In this document: positions 17,056 to 25,177 of the stretch, in pieces
Layout of the letters: each line of letters begins with the position of its first letter
How positions within the stretch are numbered: position 1 is the first letter of the stretch
From: Streptomyces changanensis
Lineage (GTDB): Bacteria; Actinomycetota; Actinomycetes; Streptomycetales; Streptomycetaceae
DNA length: 64,000 bases
Direction: 5' to 3'
Assembly: GCF_024600715.1 (NCBI RefSeq)
Contig: NZ_CP102332.1
Coordinates: 744,001-808,000 of the forward strand
Notes under the pieces: generated by a model
What the model saw: only the letters and a program-made list of their open reading frames with translations
Database searches by the model: none
What the model was told of the DNA's origin: nothing
Made by a program: the position numbers and the translations under genes

Positions 17056-17703
17056 ATGGAGACCACACACCGGACCGAGCAGCAGCGGTCGGCCGAACAG
17101 CGGCGGCGCGAACTGCTGGAGGCGGCCGACCGGGTGGTCCTGCGCGACGGACCGCAGGCGTCCATGAACGCCATCGCCGCCGAGGCCGGCATCACCAAAC
17201 CGATCCTGTACCGCCACTTCGGTGACAAGGGCGGGCTGTACCGCGCCCTCGCCAAGCGCCACACCGACGCCCTGCTCGCCGCGCTGCGCGCCGCGCTGGA
17301 CGCCCCCGCCGGGCGCCGGCAGCGCGTCGAGGCGACCCTCGACACGTACCTCGCCGCGATCGAGGCCCGGCCACAGGTGTACCGGTTCCTGATGCACCCC
17401 TCCGAGGACGCCGCCCAGCAGCAGGAGCAGGGCTTCGACGTCGGCCGCCACTCGGCGCCGGTGCTGCGCCGGATGGGCGAGGAGCTCGCCGACGTCATCG
17501 CCGAGCGCATAGACCTGGGCGAGGGCGGCGAGGCCGTGGCCCGGGTGTGGGGCCACGGCATCGTCGGCATGATGTACGCGGCCGGCGACTGGTGGCTGGG
17601 CGAACGCCCCTGCGGCCGCGCCGCGCTGGTGTCGGCCCTGGCCGACCTGTTGTGGGGCCGGCTCGCCGAGGCAGAGGACCGCATCGGCGTCCCGCGCTTC
17701 TGA
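17056..17703 (+). CDS. TetR family transcriptional regulator
   Basis: Repressor-type regulator of 215 residues. The N-terminal helix-turn-helix spans about residues 15-65: RRRELLEAADRVVLRDG, then MNAIAAEAGITKPILYRHFGDKGGLYRA. The C-terminal ligand domain contains AAGDWWLG. The ATG at 17056 follows GGGGAGAG. It is divergent from the acyl-CoA dehydrogenase gene and probably controls it through the TTAC/GTAA palindromes between them, with an acyl-CoA or related acid as likely ligand. That ligand is a guess from the neighbour. Confidence 0.92.
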   Translation: METTHRTEQQRSAEQRRRELLEAADRVVLRDGPQASMNAIAAEAGITKPILYRHFGDKGGLYRALAKRHTDALLAALRAALDAPAGRRQRVEATLDTYLAAIEARPQVYRFLMHPSEDAAQQQEQGFDVGRHSAPVLRRMGEELADVIAERIDLGEGGEAVARVWGHGIVGMMYAAGDWWLGERPCGRAALVSALADLLWGRLAEAEDRIGVPRF

Positions 17704-17790
17704 GCAGGCCGGCGGGGGTCGCCGGGCACCGCCCCGGGCCGACGGGGTCAGCCGGGCGCCACCCCGGGCCGGGAGGGACAGTCGCCGCCG

Positions 17791-17852
17791 CACGCCGGGA
17801 GGGTCAGAGCCGGCGCCGCCCCACGCCGGGAGGGTCAGCCGGCGCCGCCCCA
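17791..17852. repeat. Direct repeat of about 30 bases overlapping the deformylase 3' end
   Basis: A 17-base core beginning CACGCCGGGAGGG occurs at 17791 and again at 17822, each followed by a CCGGCGCCGCCCC run. A diverged third copy starts near 17768. The second copy contains the deformylase stop codon. It looks like a local tandem duplication. Confidence 0.6.
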
Positions 17853-18380
17853 GGGGGCCCGGCGGGCCGCCCGCAGCACCCGGGCGCGGCGCCAGCCGCC
17901 GAGGCGGTCGGGGTAGACCAGCCCGTCCAGGTGGTCGCACTCGTGCTGGAGGCAGCGGGCGAAGAACCCCGTGCCCTCGACCCGCACCGGCTCGCCGCGC
18001 ACGTCGACGCCCTCGACGACGGCCCGGTCGAACCGCTCGGTCCCGGCCTCCAGTCCGGGCAGCGACAGACAGCCCTCGGGGCCGCGCACCGTCACCCCGT
18101 CCGCCTCCACCAGGCGGGGGTTGACGACGTGGCCGAGGTGACGGACGTCCTCGTCGTCCGGGCAGTCGTAGACGAAGACCCGCTGGGCGACCCCCACCTG
18201 GTTCGCCGCCAGACCGACACCGTTCGCCGCGTACATCGTGGCGAACAGGTCCTCCACCAGACGGGCGAGGGAGGGCCCGAAGTCGGTGACGGTCTCACAG
18301 GGGGCGTGCAGCACGGGCGAGCCGAGCAGGCTCATCGCCCGCACGGCGCCGGAACTGCCGGGGATCGGCCGGTTTCGCAT
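17835..18380 (-). CDS. def: Peptide deformylase
   Basis: Removes the N-formyl group from nascent proteins using a bound metal ion. All three family motifs are present in this 181-residue protein: GVGLAANQ (54-61), EGCLS with metal-ligand Cys104, and HECDH (146-150) with two His ligands and the catalytic Glu. The ATG at 18380 gives MRNRPIPGSSGAVR, the usual N-terminus of actinobacterial type 1 enzymes. The C-terminal tail is Arg/Ala-rich and its last codons lie in a duplicated segment. Streptomyces normally carry several def genes, so this may be one of multiple paralogues. Confidence 0.93.
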   Translation of the reverse strand: MRNRPIPGSSGAVRAMSLLGSPVLHAPCETVTDFGPSLARLVEDLFATMYAANGVGLAANQVGVAQRVFVYDCPDDEDVRHLGHVVNPRLVEADGVTVRGPEGCLSLPGLEAGTERFDRAVVEGVDVRGEPVRVEGTGFFARCLQHECDHLDGLVYPDRLGGWRRARVLRAARRAPWGGAG

Positions 18381-18493
18381 GGCGTCAGGGTACGTTCCGG
18401 TCCGCCACCAGCTCCCCGGCAGGTGGCGGGGTTCGGGACCACGACCGGATCTCGATAGGCTGAGGCGGACCCACGCTAGGAGGAACAAGGACG

Positions 18494-19732
18494 ATGGCAG
18501 GCAACTCGGAGCCGCTGTCGCCGCGCGCCAAGCTGGCCGTGACGGCGGGCAAGGCCGCGGCGGCGGTGTCTCGCGCGGCGGGACGCGGCAGCGGATCGGT
18601 GATCGGCGGCCGGGTGGCGCTCAAGCTCGACCCCGACCTTCTGGGCCGGCTCGCGCAGCACCTGGACGTCATCCTGGTGTCGGCGACCAACGGCAAGACC
18701 ACCACCACGCGACTCATCGCCGAGGCGCTGCGCGCCAGCGGCCCGGTCGTCTCCAACGCCCTCGGCGCGAACATGCCCGCGGGCATCACCTCCGCCCTGG
18801 CAGGTGGATCGGACGCGAAGTACGGCGTCATCGAGGTGGACGAGAAGTACCTCGCCGGAGTCGCCCGTGACACCACGCCTAAGGTGATCGCGCTGCTGAA
18901 CCTCTCGCGCGACCAGCTGGACCGCGCCGCGGAGACCCGCATGCTCGCGGAGAAGTGGCGCGAGGGCCTGGCCGGCACGAAGGCCGTGGTCGTCGCCAAC
19001 GCGGACGACCCGCTCGTCGTCTGGGCCGCCTCCTCCTCCCCGAACGTGGTGTGGGTGGCGGCCGGCCAGGAGTGGAAGGACGACGCCTGGTCGTGCCCGG
19101 CCTGCGGCGGTGTGATGCAGCGCCCCGGCGACGACTGGTTCTGCGGTGAGTGCGGCTTCCGCCGCCCGGCCCCGACGTGGGCGCTCAGCGGCGACCACGT
19201 CCTCGACCCGCACGGCTCGGCCTGGCCGATCCACCTGCAGCTGCCGGGCCGCGCCAACAAGGCCAACGCCGCCAGCTCCGCCGCGGTGGCCGCCGTGTTC
19301 GGCGTGCCGCCCCAGGTCGCGCTGGAGCGCATGTACCAGGTGCAGGCCGTCGCCGGCCGGTACGACGTCGTGTCCTTCGAGGGCCGTGACGTGCGGCTGC
19401 TCCTGGCGAAGAACCCCGCCGGCTGGCTGGAGACGTTCTCCCTCATCGACCGGCCGCCGACGCCGGTGGTGCTCTCGGTCAACGCGCGCGGCGCGGACGG
19501 TACGGACACGTCGTGGCTGTGGGACGTCGACTACACGCGGCTCGCCGGCCACCCGATCTTCGTGATCGGCGACCGCAGGCTGGACCTCGCCGTCCGGCTG
19601 GAGGTCGCGGGCCTGGACTTCCGGGTGTGCGAGACGCTCGACGAGGCGGTGCAGCTGGCCCCGCCCGGGCGCATCGAGCTGATCGCCAACTACACCGCGT
19701 TCCAGGACGTACGCCGCCGCGTCGGCAACTGA
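18494..19732 (+). CDS. murT: Lipid II isoglutaminyl synthase subunit MurT
   Basis: Mur-ligase-like subunit that, with GatD, amidates the D-glutamate of the peptidoglycan stem peptide in lipid II. The 412-residue protein has the ATP-binding loop ATNGKTTTT (64-72), the central Mur ligase domain, and a Cys4 ribbon (CPAC at 201-204, CGEC at 217-220) characteristic of MurT, inserted in the middle domain. The C-terminal DUF1727 region ends with the RYDVVSFEGRDVRLLLAKNPAG part and later strands. The ATG follows TAGGAGGAACAAGG. gatD begins 27 bases downstream, as in other Gram-positive bacteria. Confidence 0.95.
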   Translation: MAGNSEPLSPRAKLAVTAGKAAAAVSRAAGRGSGSVIGGRVALKLDPDLLGRLAQHLDVILVSATNGKTTTTRLIAEALRASGPVVSNALGANMPAGITSALAGGSDAKYGVIEVDEKYLAGVARDTTPKVIALLNLSRDQLDRAAETRMLAEKWREGLAGTKAVVVANADDPLVVWAASSSPNVVWVAAGQEWKDDAWSCPACGGVMQRPGDDWFCGECGFRRPAPTWALSGDHVLDPHGSAWPIHLQLPGRANKANAASSAAVAAVFGVPPQVALERMYQVQAVAGRYDVVSFEGRDVRLLLAKNPAGWLETFSLIDRPPTPVVLSVNARGADGTDTSWLWDVDYTRLAGHPIFVIGDRRLDLAVRLEVAGLDFRVCETLDEAVQLAPPGRIELIANYTAFQDVRRRVGN

Positions 19733-19759
19733 CCCCGACCTCCGAGAGGACGAGAGAGC

Positions 19760-20488
19760 ATGAGCGACAGCAGCCTGCGTCTGGTGTGGGTCTACCCCGA
19801 CCTGCTCAGCACCTACGGCGACCAGGGCAACGCCCTCGTCGTCGAGCGCCGCGCCCGGCAGCGCGGCCTGGACGTGCAGCGCGTGGACGTCCGCAGCGAC
19901 CAGCCGGTGCCGACCTCCGGCGACATCTACCTGATCGGCGGCGGCGAGGACCGGCCCCAGCGGCTGGCCGCCGAGCGGCTGCGGCGCGACGGCGGTCTGA
20001 GCCGCGCCGCCGAGAACGGCGCGATCATCTTCTCGGTCTGCGCCGGGTACCAGATCCTCGGCCACGAGTTCATCAACGACCTCGGCGAGCGGGAGCCGGG
20101 CCTCGGCCTGATCGACGTGGTCTCCACGCGCGGCGAGGGCGAGCGCTGCGTCGGCGACGTGCTCGCCGACATCGACCCGCGCCTGGGCCTGCCGCAGCTG
20201 ACCGGCTTCGAGAACCACCAGGGCGTCACGCACCTCGGCCCGACGGCGCGCCCCTTCGCGCGCACCGTCTTCGGCAAGGGCAACGGCACCGGCGACGGCA
20301 CGGAGGGCGCGTACAACGACACCGTCTTCGGTACGTACATGCACGGCCCCGTCATGGCCCGCAACCCGCAGATCGCGGACCTGCTGCTGAAGCTGGCCCT
20401 CGACGTGAACGCGCTGCCGCCGACCGACGACCGGTGGTACGAGGCGCTGCGCGCCGAACGCATCGCGGCCGCCAGCCAGCCGGCCTGA
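19760..20488 (+). CDS. gatD: Lipid II isoglutaminyl synthase glutaminase subunit GatD
   Basis: Class I glutamine amidotransferase (242 residues) that supplies ammonia to MurT for amidation of stem-peptide glutamate. The nucleophile is Cys94 in IIFSVCAGYQILG, and His195 in GTYMHGPVMARNP is the second catalytic residue. LIGGGEDRPQ near residue 58 is the oxyanion-side segment. The CobB/CobQ-like architecture without a synthase domain distinguishes it from cobyric acid synthase. A GAGAGGACGAGAG site precedes ATG. It is co-transcribed with murT (27-base gap). Confidence 0.94.
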   Translation: MSDSSLRLVWVYPDLLSTYGDQGNALVVERRARQRGLDVQRVDVRSDQPVPTSGDIYLIGGGEDRPQRLAAERLRRDGGLSRAAENGAIIFSVCAGYQILGHEFINDLGEREPGLGLIDVVSTRGEGERCVGDVLADIDPRLGLPQLTGFENHQGVTHLGPTARPFARTVFGKGNGTGDGTEGAYNDTVFGTYMHGPVMARNPQIADLLLKLALDVNALPPTDDRWYEALRAERIAAASQPA

Positions 20489-20713
20489 CCCGCCGGCCGG
20501 GACGCCGACCGAAGGACGCCCCGGGGCGGCCGCACGACCCGTGAGCGGGCGGCGGCCGCCCCTGCGCGCACCGTCTTCGTCTGTTCCTCCGAAGTCCGTC
20601 CACGGGTCGGACGTCCGGTTCGGCCGCCCCGCCCCTCGCCGGTAGGGTGGCGGTGATCCAGGCCGGACGACGTGGTCCGGGAGTCGGCCCACGTTGCAAA
20701 GGTATTTCGGGCT

Positions 20714-21739
20714 ATGCGCATTGGTGTGCTCACCTCCGGCGGCGACTGCCCCGGTCTGAACGCAGTCATCCGTTCCGTCGTGCACCGCGCCGTCGTCGAC
20801 CACGGTGACGAGGTCATCGGATTCCACGACGGGTGGAAGGGCCTGCTCGAAGCCGACTACCGCAAGCTCGACCTCGACGCGGTGGGCGGCATCCTCGCCC
20901 AGGGCGGCACGATCCTCGGTTCCTCCCGGGTCCAGCCGGCGCACCTCGTGGACGGGGTGGAGCGGGCGAAGGGGCACGTCGCCGACCTCGGCCTCGACGC
21001 GATCATCCCGATCGGCGGCGAGGGCACCCTGAAGGCCGCGAACCTGCTCTCCGAGGCGGGGCTGCCCATAGTCGGCGTCCCCAAGACGATCGACAACGAC
21101 ATCGCCTCGACGGACGTCACCTTCGGTTTCGACACGGCCGTCGGCGTGGCCACGGAGGCACTGGACCGGCTGAAGACGACGGCGGAGTCGCACCAGCGCG
21201 TGCTCATCGTCGAGGTCATGGGCCGGCACACGGGGTGGATCGCGCTGCACTCCGGCATGGCGGCCGGCGCGCACGCCATCGTCGTACCGGAGCGGCCGTT
21301 CGACATCGACGAGCTGACCGCCCGCGTCGGCGCCCGTTTCGCGGCCGGCAAGCGGTTCGCGATCGTCGTCGCCGCCGAGGGCGCCAAGCCGCGGGCCGGC
21401 TCCATGGACTTCGACGAGGGCGGCAAGGACGTCTACGGGCACGAGCGGTTCGCGGGCATCGCGCGGCAGCTGTCGATCGAGCTGGAGCGGCGCCTCGGCA
21501 AGGAGGCCCGCCCGGTGATCCTCGGCCACGTCCAGCGCGGCGGCACGCCCACCGCGTACGACCGCGTCCTCGCGACGCGCTTCGGCTGGCACGCGGTGGA
21601 GGCGGCGCACCGCCGCGAGTTCGGCATGCTGACCGCGCTGCGCGGCACGGACATCGTCATGGTGCCGCTCGCGGAGGCCGTCGAGACCCTCAAGACCGTC
21701 CCCGGCGAGCGGTACGCGGAGGCGGAGACCGTCCTTTGA
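20714..21739 (+). CDS. pfkA: 6-phosphofructokinase
   Basis: Phosphorylates fructose 6-phosphate in glycolysis. The 341-residue protein has GGDCPGLNAVIR (9-20), the nucleotide-site IPIGGEGTLKA, the substrate-binding PKTIDNDI and MGRHTGWIA, and GHVQRGGTPTAYDR. The GGEGT form, rather than GGDDT, points to ATP rather than pyrophosphate as phosphoryl donor. Lys in PKTIDND in place of Gly is characteristic of the group III actinobacterial enzymes. The ATG at 20714 has an AAAGG site. A strong terminator-like hairpin follows. Streptomyces often have several pfkA paralogues, and which one this is cannot be told here. Confidence 0.95.
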   Translation: MRIGVLTSGGDCPGLNAVIRSVVHRAVVDHGDEVIGFHDGWKGLLEADYRKLDLDAVGGILAQGGTILGSSRVQPAHLVDGVERAKGHVADLGLDAIIPIGGEGTLKAANLLSEAGLPIVGVPKTIDNDIASTDVTFGFDTAVGVATEALDRLKTTAESHQRVLIVEVMGRHTGWIALHSGMAAGAHAIVVPERPFDIDELTARVGARFAAGKRFAIVVAAEGAKPRAGSMDFDEGGKDVYGHERFAGIARQLSIELERRLGKEARPVILGHVQRGGTPTAYDRVLATRFGWHAVEAAHRREFGMLTALRGTDIVMVPLAEAVETLKTVPGERYAEAETVL

Positions 21740-21757
21740 TCCGACCCCGCCGCGAAG

Positions 21758-21789
21758 CCGCCCCCGGTCGCCGACGCGACCGGGGGCGG
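21758..21789 (+). terminator. Strong hairpin after pfkA
   Basis: A perfect 14-base stem starting CCGCCCCCGGTCGC with a 4-base loop, followed by TTCT. It lies 18 bases after the pfkA stop and fits an intrinsic terminator of the Streptomyces type, with a stable stem and little or no U-tract. Confidence 0.8.
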
Positions 21790-21841
21790 TTCTAGTCTGG
21801 TGCCGCAAGCGGACAAGCCAGCACGAACCAGGAGCCGCCGG

Positions 21842-22792
21842 ATGGATCACGGGCACGGCATGACGTCGGACCTGCCGCCGTTCACGCTGGAGCGGGGGCT
21901 GGCGTACTCGCCGGACACGTTCTTCCTGGTCGGCTGCCTGCTGGCGTTGGCCCTGTACGGCTGGGGCGTGCTGCGGCTGCGGCGGCGCGGTGACGCCTGG
22001 CCGGTCGGCCGCGTCGTCTTCTTCACGCTCGGTGTGCTCTCGGTGGCGCTGGTGATGTGCACCGGGCTCAACGACTACGGCATGGTCATGTTCAGCGTCC
22101 ACATGGTGCAGCACATGGTGATCAGCATGCTGTCGCCGATCCTGCTGCTCCTCGGCGCCCCGGTCACCCTCGCGCTGCGGGCGCTGCCGGTCGCGGGCCG
22201 CGGCCGCGGCAAGGGACCGCGCGAGCTGCTGCTGTGGCTGCTGCACAGCCGGTACATGCGGGTGATCACGCACCCCGCCTTCACGATCCCGCTCTTCATC
22301 GCGAGCCTGTACGCGCTGTACTTCACCCCGGTCTTCGACTTCCTCATGGGGTCCACGACCGGGCACATCGTGATGATGGTGCACTTCCTCGCGGTGGGCG
22401 TCGTCTTCTTCTGGCCGATCATGGGCGTGGACCCGGGCCCGCACCGGCCCGGCTACGTCATGCGGATGCTGGAGCTGTTCGCGGGCATGCCCTTCCACGC
22501 CTTCTTCGGGATCGCGCTGATGATGGGCTCGGAGCCGATGGTCGGCACGTACGCGAACCCGCCGGCCTCGCTCGGCATCGACGCCCTGGCCGACCAGAAC
22601 GCCGCCGGCGGCATCGCGTGGGCGTTCAGCGAGATCCCGTCCGTGGTCGTGCTGGTCGCGCTGCTGTACCAGTGGTACCGCTCCGAGCAGCGGGTGGCGA
22701 AGCGCGCCGACCGGGCCGCCGACCGGGACGGTGACAAGGAGCTCGCCGCGTACAACGCCTATCTCGCCTCCCTCCAGGTGCGCGGCCGGTAG
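21842..22792 (+). CDS. Cytochrome c oxidase assembly protein (CtaG/caa3-CtaG family)
   Basis: Polytopic membrane protein of 316 residues with about seven predicted helices. The family motifs include SVHMVQHMVISMLSPILLLLGAPVTLAL, MMVHFLAVGVVFFWP and FAGMPFHAFFGIALM, with several conserved His residues inside helices that suggest metal (copper) binding. Family members help build the CuB site of heme-copper oxidases. The ATG at 21842 follows AGGAG. The N-terminal MDHGHGM could add metal ligands. It is monocistronic or paired with the small membrane protein at 22886. Confidence 0.88.
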   Translation: MDHGHGMTSDLPPFTLERGLAYSPDTFFLVGCLLALALYGWGVLRLRRRGDAWPVGRVVFFTLGVLSVALVMCTGLNDYGMVMFSVHMVQHMVISMLSPILLLLGAPVTLALRALPVAGRGRGKGPRELLLWLLHSRYMRVITHPAFTIPLFIASLYALYFTPVFDFLMGSTTGHIVMMVHFLAVGVVFFWPIMGVDPGPHRPGYVMRMLELFAGMPFHAFFGIALMMGSEPMVGTYANPPASLGIDALADQNAAGGIAWAFSEIPSVVVLVALLYQWYRSEQRVAKRADRAADRDGDKELAAYNAYLASLQVRGR

Positions 22793-22885
22793 CACCGAGG
22801 GGGGCCGGCCGGTGCCGGCCGGTGGCGCCGGGGGGCCCTGCGGGGCGACCATGGCAGCAGGCCCGCGGGCCAGGAGGAGGGCGCC

Positions 22886-23041
22886 ATGTCCGGAACCAAG
22901 ACCATGGGAACGCTCACGGTGGGCGCCCTGGTGCTGATCACGGCGTACACGGTCGGGCTGGGCAGCAGCGGCTGGCTGTGGTTCGCCTGGATCGTGCTGG
23001 GGCTGGTGACGCTCGGGATGGTCGCGACCCGCGACGGTTGA
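22886..23041 (+). CDS. Small membrane protein, 51 residues
   Basis: A short open frame with a strong AGGAGGAGG site 7 bases before ATG. The product begins MSGTKTMGTLTVGALVL and contains two hydrophobic segments (about 10-25 and 30-46) separated by GLGSSGW, ending in TRDG. Codon third positions are almost all G or C, as in real genes here. It lies 93 bases after the CtaG-like gene on the same strand. No domain is recognised. A role tied to the respiratory membrane is only a guess from the neighbour. Confidence 0.7.
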   Translation: MSGTKTMGTLTVGALVLITAYTVGLGSSGWLWFAWIVLGLVTLGMVATRDG

Positions 23042-23132
23042 GCGACGGGCCGATTTTTTTCCTCGAGGGCGGCAACCCATCCGGTGGCGGCGGCGACCAC
23101 CGGGTGCACGTACCCCCCAGCAGAGGAATCAC

Positions 23133-23963
23133 ATGAGTTCGACCACACAGCCGCGCGCCCGGCACCGCCGCACGCTCACCCGCCGCCGCGCACTCGTCGG
23201 CGGGGCCGCCGCGCTCGGCCTCACCGGCGCCGCGCTCGCCGGGACGGGTCTGCTGAGCCCCGCGGGCGCCGCTTCCGCCTGGCCCGCGCCGAAGGAGAAC
23301 GTGCCCGTCGCGAAGACGATCACCTTCGGCGGCACGTACGACGGCAAGCTGCAGCGCTTCCACGGCAGCGGCGCGCTGGGCGACGGCGGGCAGGACGAGA
23401 ACCAGGCGCCGCTGTTCACGCTGAAGGACGGCGCGGTCCTCAAGAACGTCGTGATCGGCGCCCCCGCCGGTGACGGCGTCCACTGCCTGGGCAGCTGCAC
23501 GCTGCAGAACGTCTGGTGGGAGGACGTCGGCGAGGACGCCGCGTCCTTCAAGGGCAAGTCCGCCTCCGCGGTCTACCGGGTCGAGGGCGGCGGCGCGCGG
23601 AAGGCGTCCGACAAGGTCTTCCAGTTCAACGGCGCGGGCACCCTGCGGATCAGCGGCTTCCAGGTCTCGGACTTCGGCAAGCTGGTCCGCAGCTGCGGCA
23701 ACTGCTCCAAGCAGTACAAGCGGACGATCGTGCTCGACGGCGTGGACGCGACCGCCCCCGGCAAGCAGCTGGTGGGCATCAACTCCAACTACGGCGACAC
23801 GGCGACGCTGCGCAACGTCCGCATCCACGGTGACAAGGGCCGCAAGCTCCAGCCGTGCGCCCACTACCAGGGCAACAGCAGCGGCAAGGAGCCGAAGCAG
23901 CTGGGCAAGGGCCCGGACGGCAGCTTCTGCCGGTACGGCGCGTCGGACGTCACCTACCGGTGA
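23133..23963 (+). CDS. Secreted pectate lyase (PL3 type)
   Basis: Extracellular enzyme of 276 residues predicted to cleave polygalacturonate by calcium-dependent beta-elimination. The N-terminus has TRRRALVGGAAALGL, a twin-arginine-like signal, followed by an Ala-Gly-rich segment ending near AGAASA. The mature domain shows the parallel beta-helix pattern of PL3: LFTLKDGAVLKNVVIGAPAGDGVHC, LQNVWWEDVGEDA, KLVRSCGNC and VGINSNYGDTATLRNVRI. Several Cys residues suggest disulfides. ATG is preceded by AGAGGAATC. Two hairpins follow the gene. Confidence 0.92.
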   Translation: MSSTTQPRARHRRTLTRRRALVGGAAALGLTGAALAGTGLLSPAGAASAWPAPKENVPVAKTITFGGTYDGKLQRFHGSGALGDGGQDENQAPLFTLKDGAVLKNVVIGAPAGDGVHCLGSCTLQNVWWEDVGEDAASFKGKSASAVYRVEGGGARKASDKVFQFNGAGTLRISGFQVSDFGKLVRSCGNCSKQYKRTIVLDGVDATAPGKQLVGINSNYGDTATLRNVRIHGDKGRKLQPCAHYQGNSSGKEPKQLGKGPDGSFCRYGASDVTYR

Positions 23964-23964
23964 C

Positions 23965-24045
23965 GTGCCCCGCGCCCGGGCGGCGCGGGGAGGCACGTAC
24001 CCGAAGGACCCGGGGGCCGTGGCGGACGTCCGCCACGGCCCCCGG
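23965..24045 (+). terminator. Two tandem hairpins after the pectate lyase gene
   Basis: The first hairpin (about 23965-23998) pairs GTGCCCCGCGCC with GGCGCGGGGAGGCAC, leaving a bulge. The second (24010-24045) is a perfect 36-base palindrome with 18-base arms beginning CCGGGGGCCGTGG. Together they probably end transcription. Confidence 0.7.
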
Positions 24046-24191
24046 CACGCGTCCGGGGCGGCGCTGCGCCGAACGGGGTGGTGCGGTCGGCTATTGAGTA
24101 CGCGTACGGATGAGAGGAACCGGGCGGGCCGGGAAGATGCAGGGGAGGAAACCTTTCCGCCGCGGTCGTGGCCGCAGTAGGGAGCAGGACC

Positions 24192-25172
24192 GTGTTCTAT
24201 TACGTGCTCAAGTACGTGCTCCTCGGGCCGCTGCTGCGGCTGCTGTTCCGGCCGAGGACCGAGGGGTTGGAACATGTGCCGGAGACGGGTGCGGCCATCG
24301 TGGCGGGCAACCACCTGTCGTTCTCCGACCACTTCCTGATGCCGGCGGTGCTGAAGCGCCGTATCACCTTCCTGGCGAAGCAGGAGTACTTCACGGGGCC
24401 GGGTCTGAAGGGGCGGCTGACCGCCGCGTTCTTCCGCAGCGCCGGGCAGATCCCGGTCGACCGCTCGGGCAAGGAGGCCGGGCAGGCCGCGATCCGGGAG
24501 GGGCTCGGGGTGCTGGACCGGGGTGAGCTACTGGGCATCTACCCGGAGGGGACCCGCTCGCACGACGGCCGGCTGTACAAGGGCAAGGTGGGGGTCGCGG
24601 TGATGGCCCTGAGGGCGGGCGTCCCGGTGGTGCCCTGCGCGATGGTCGGCACGTTCGAGATCCAGCCGCCCGGCAAGGTCGTCCCGAGGATCCGGCGGGT
24701 GACGGTCCGCTTCGGCGAGCCGCTGGACTTCTCCCGGTACGCGGGCATGGAGAACGACAGGACCGTCGTCCGCGCGGTGACGGACGAGATCATGTACCGG
24801 ATCCTGGAGCTGTCGGGTCAGGAGTACGTGGACGACTACGCGGCGGACGTGAAGGCCGCGGCGGCGCGGGAGCGGCCGACCGGGCTCCGCGCCGCTCGCC
24901 GGCGCACCGGGCCGGGAGCGGCGGCGGGCGGTCCGGGCGCGGCGGCGGCCGGTCCGAGCGCGGCGGCGGGCGAGCCGCGGGCCGCGACGGGTGGGTCAGG
25001 GGCGACGACGCCCGGGCCGGGCGCCGCCACCGCCGGGCCGGGCGCCGCCACCGCCGGGCCGGGCGCCGCGGCGACCGGGCCGGGTGCGGCGGCGACCGGG
25101 CCGGGTGCGGCGGCGACCGGGCCGGGTGCGGCGGCGACCGGGCCGGAGGCCGTGCGCGGACAGGACGGCTGA
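24192..25172 (+). CDS. 1-acyl-sn-glycerol-3-phosphate acyltransferase with repetitive tail
   Basis: Membrane-associated enzyme that acylates lysophosphatidic acid in phospholipid synthesis. The 326-residue protein begins MFYYVLKYVLLGPLLRLLF from GTG at 24192 (GGGAGCAGGA upstream). NHLSFSDHF supplies the catalytic NHxxxxD motif near residue 38, and YPEGTRS near 117 binds the phosphate. About 240 residues form the conserved enzyme. The remaining roughly 85 are an Ala/Gly/Pro tail made of GPGAAAT-like heptads encoded by 21-base tandem repeats. The tail is not part of the catalytic family and probably varies between strains. Confidence 0.92.
   Translation: MFYYVLKYVLLGPLLRLLFRPRTEGLEHVPETGAAIVAGNHLSFSDHFLMPAVLKRRITFLAKQEYFTGPGLKGRLTAAFFRSAGQIPVDRSGKEAGQAAIREGLGVLDRGELLGIYPEGTRSHDGRLYKGKVGVAVMALRAGVPVVPCAMVGTFEIQPPGKVVPRIRRVTVRFGEPLDFSRYAGMENDRTVVRAVTDEIMYRILELSGQEYVDDYAADVKAAAARERPTGLRAARRRTGPGAAAGGPGAAAAGPSAAAGEPRAATGGSGATTPGPGAATAGPGAATAGPGAAATGPGAAATGPGAAATGPGAAATGPEAVRGQDG
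25014..25146 (+). repeat. 21-base tandem repeats coding GPGAAAT heptads
   Basis: About six copies of a 21-base unit beginning GGGCCGGG, in two subtypes, occupy the 3' end of the acyltransferase gene. Because the unit is a multiple of three, copy-number change keeps the frame open. Confidence 0.85.
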
Positions 25173-25177
25173 CGCGC

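Noticed and set aside
18476..23080. 1534-codon open frame on the minus strand across murT, gatD, pfkA and ctaG
   Set aside because: Antisense shadow of four well supported genes; composition is low-complexity and no motif is found.
24010..24045. Palindrome considered as a CRISPR repeat or att site
   Set aside because: It occurs once, with no spacers, integrase or cas genes nearby; a terminator fits better.
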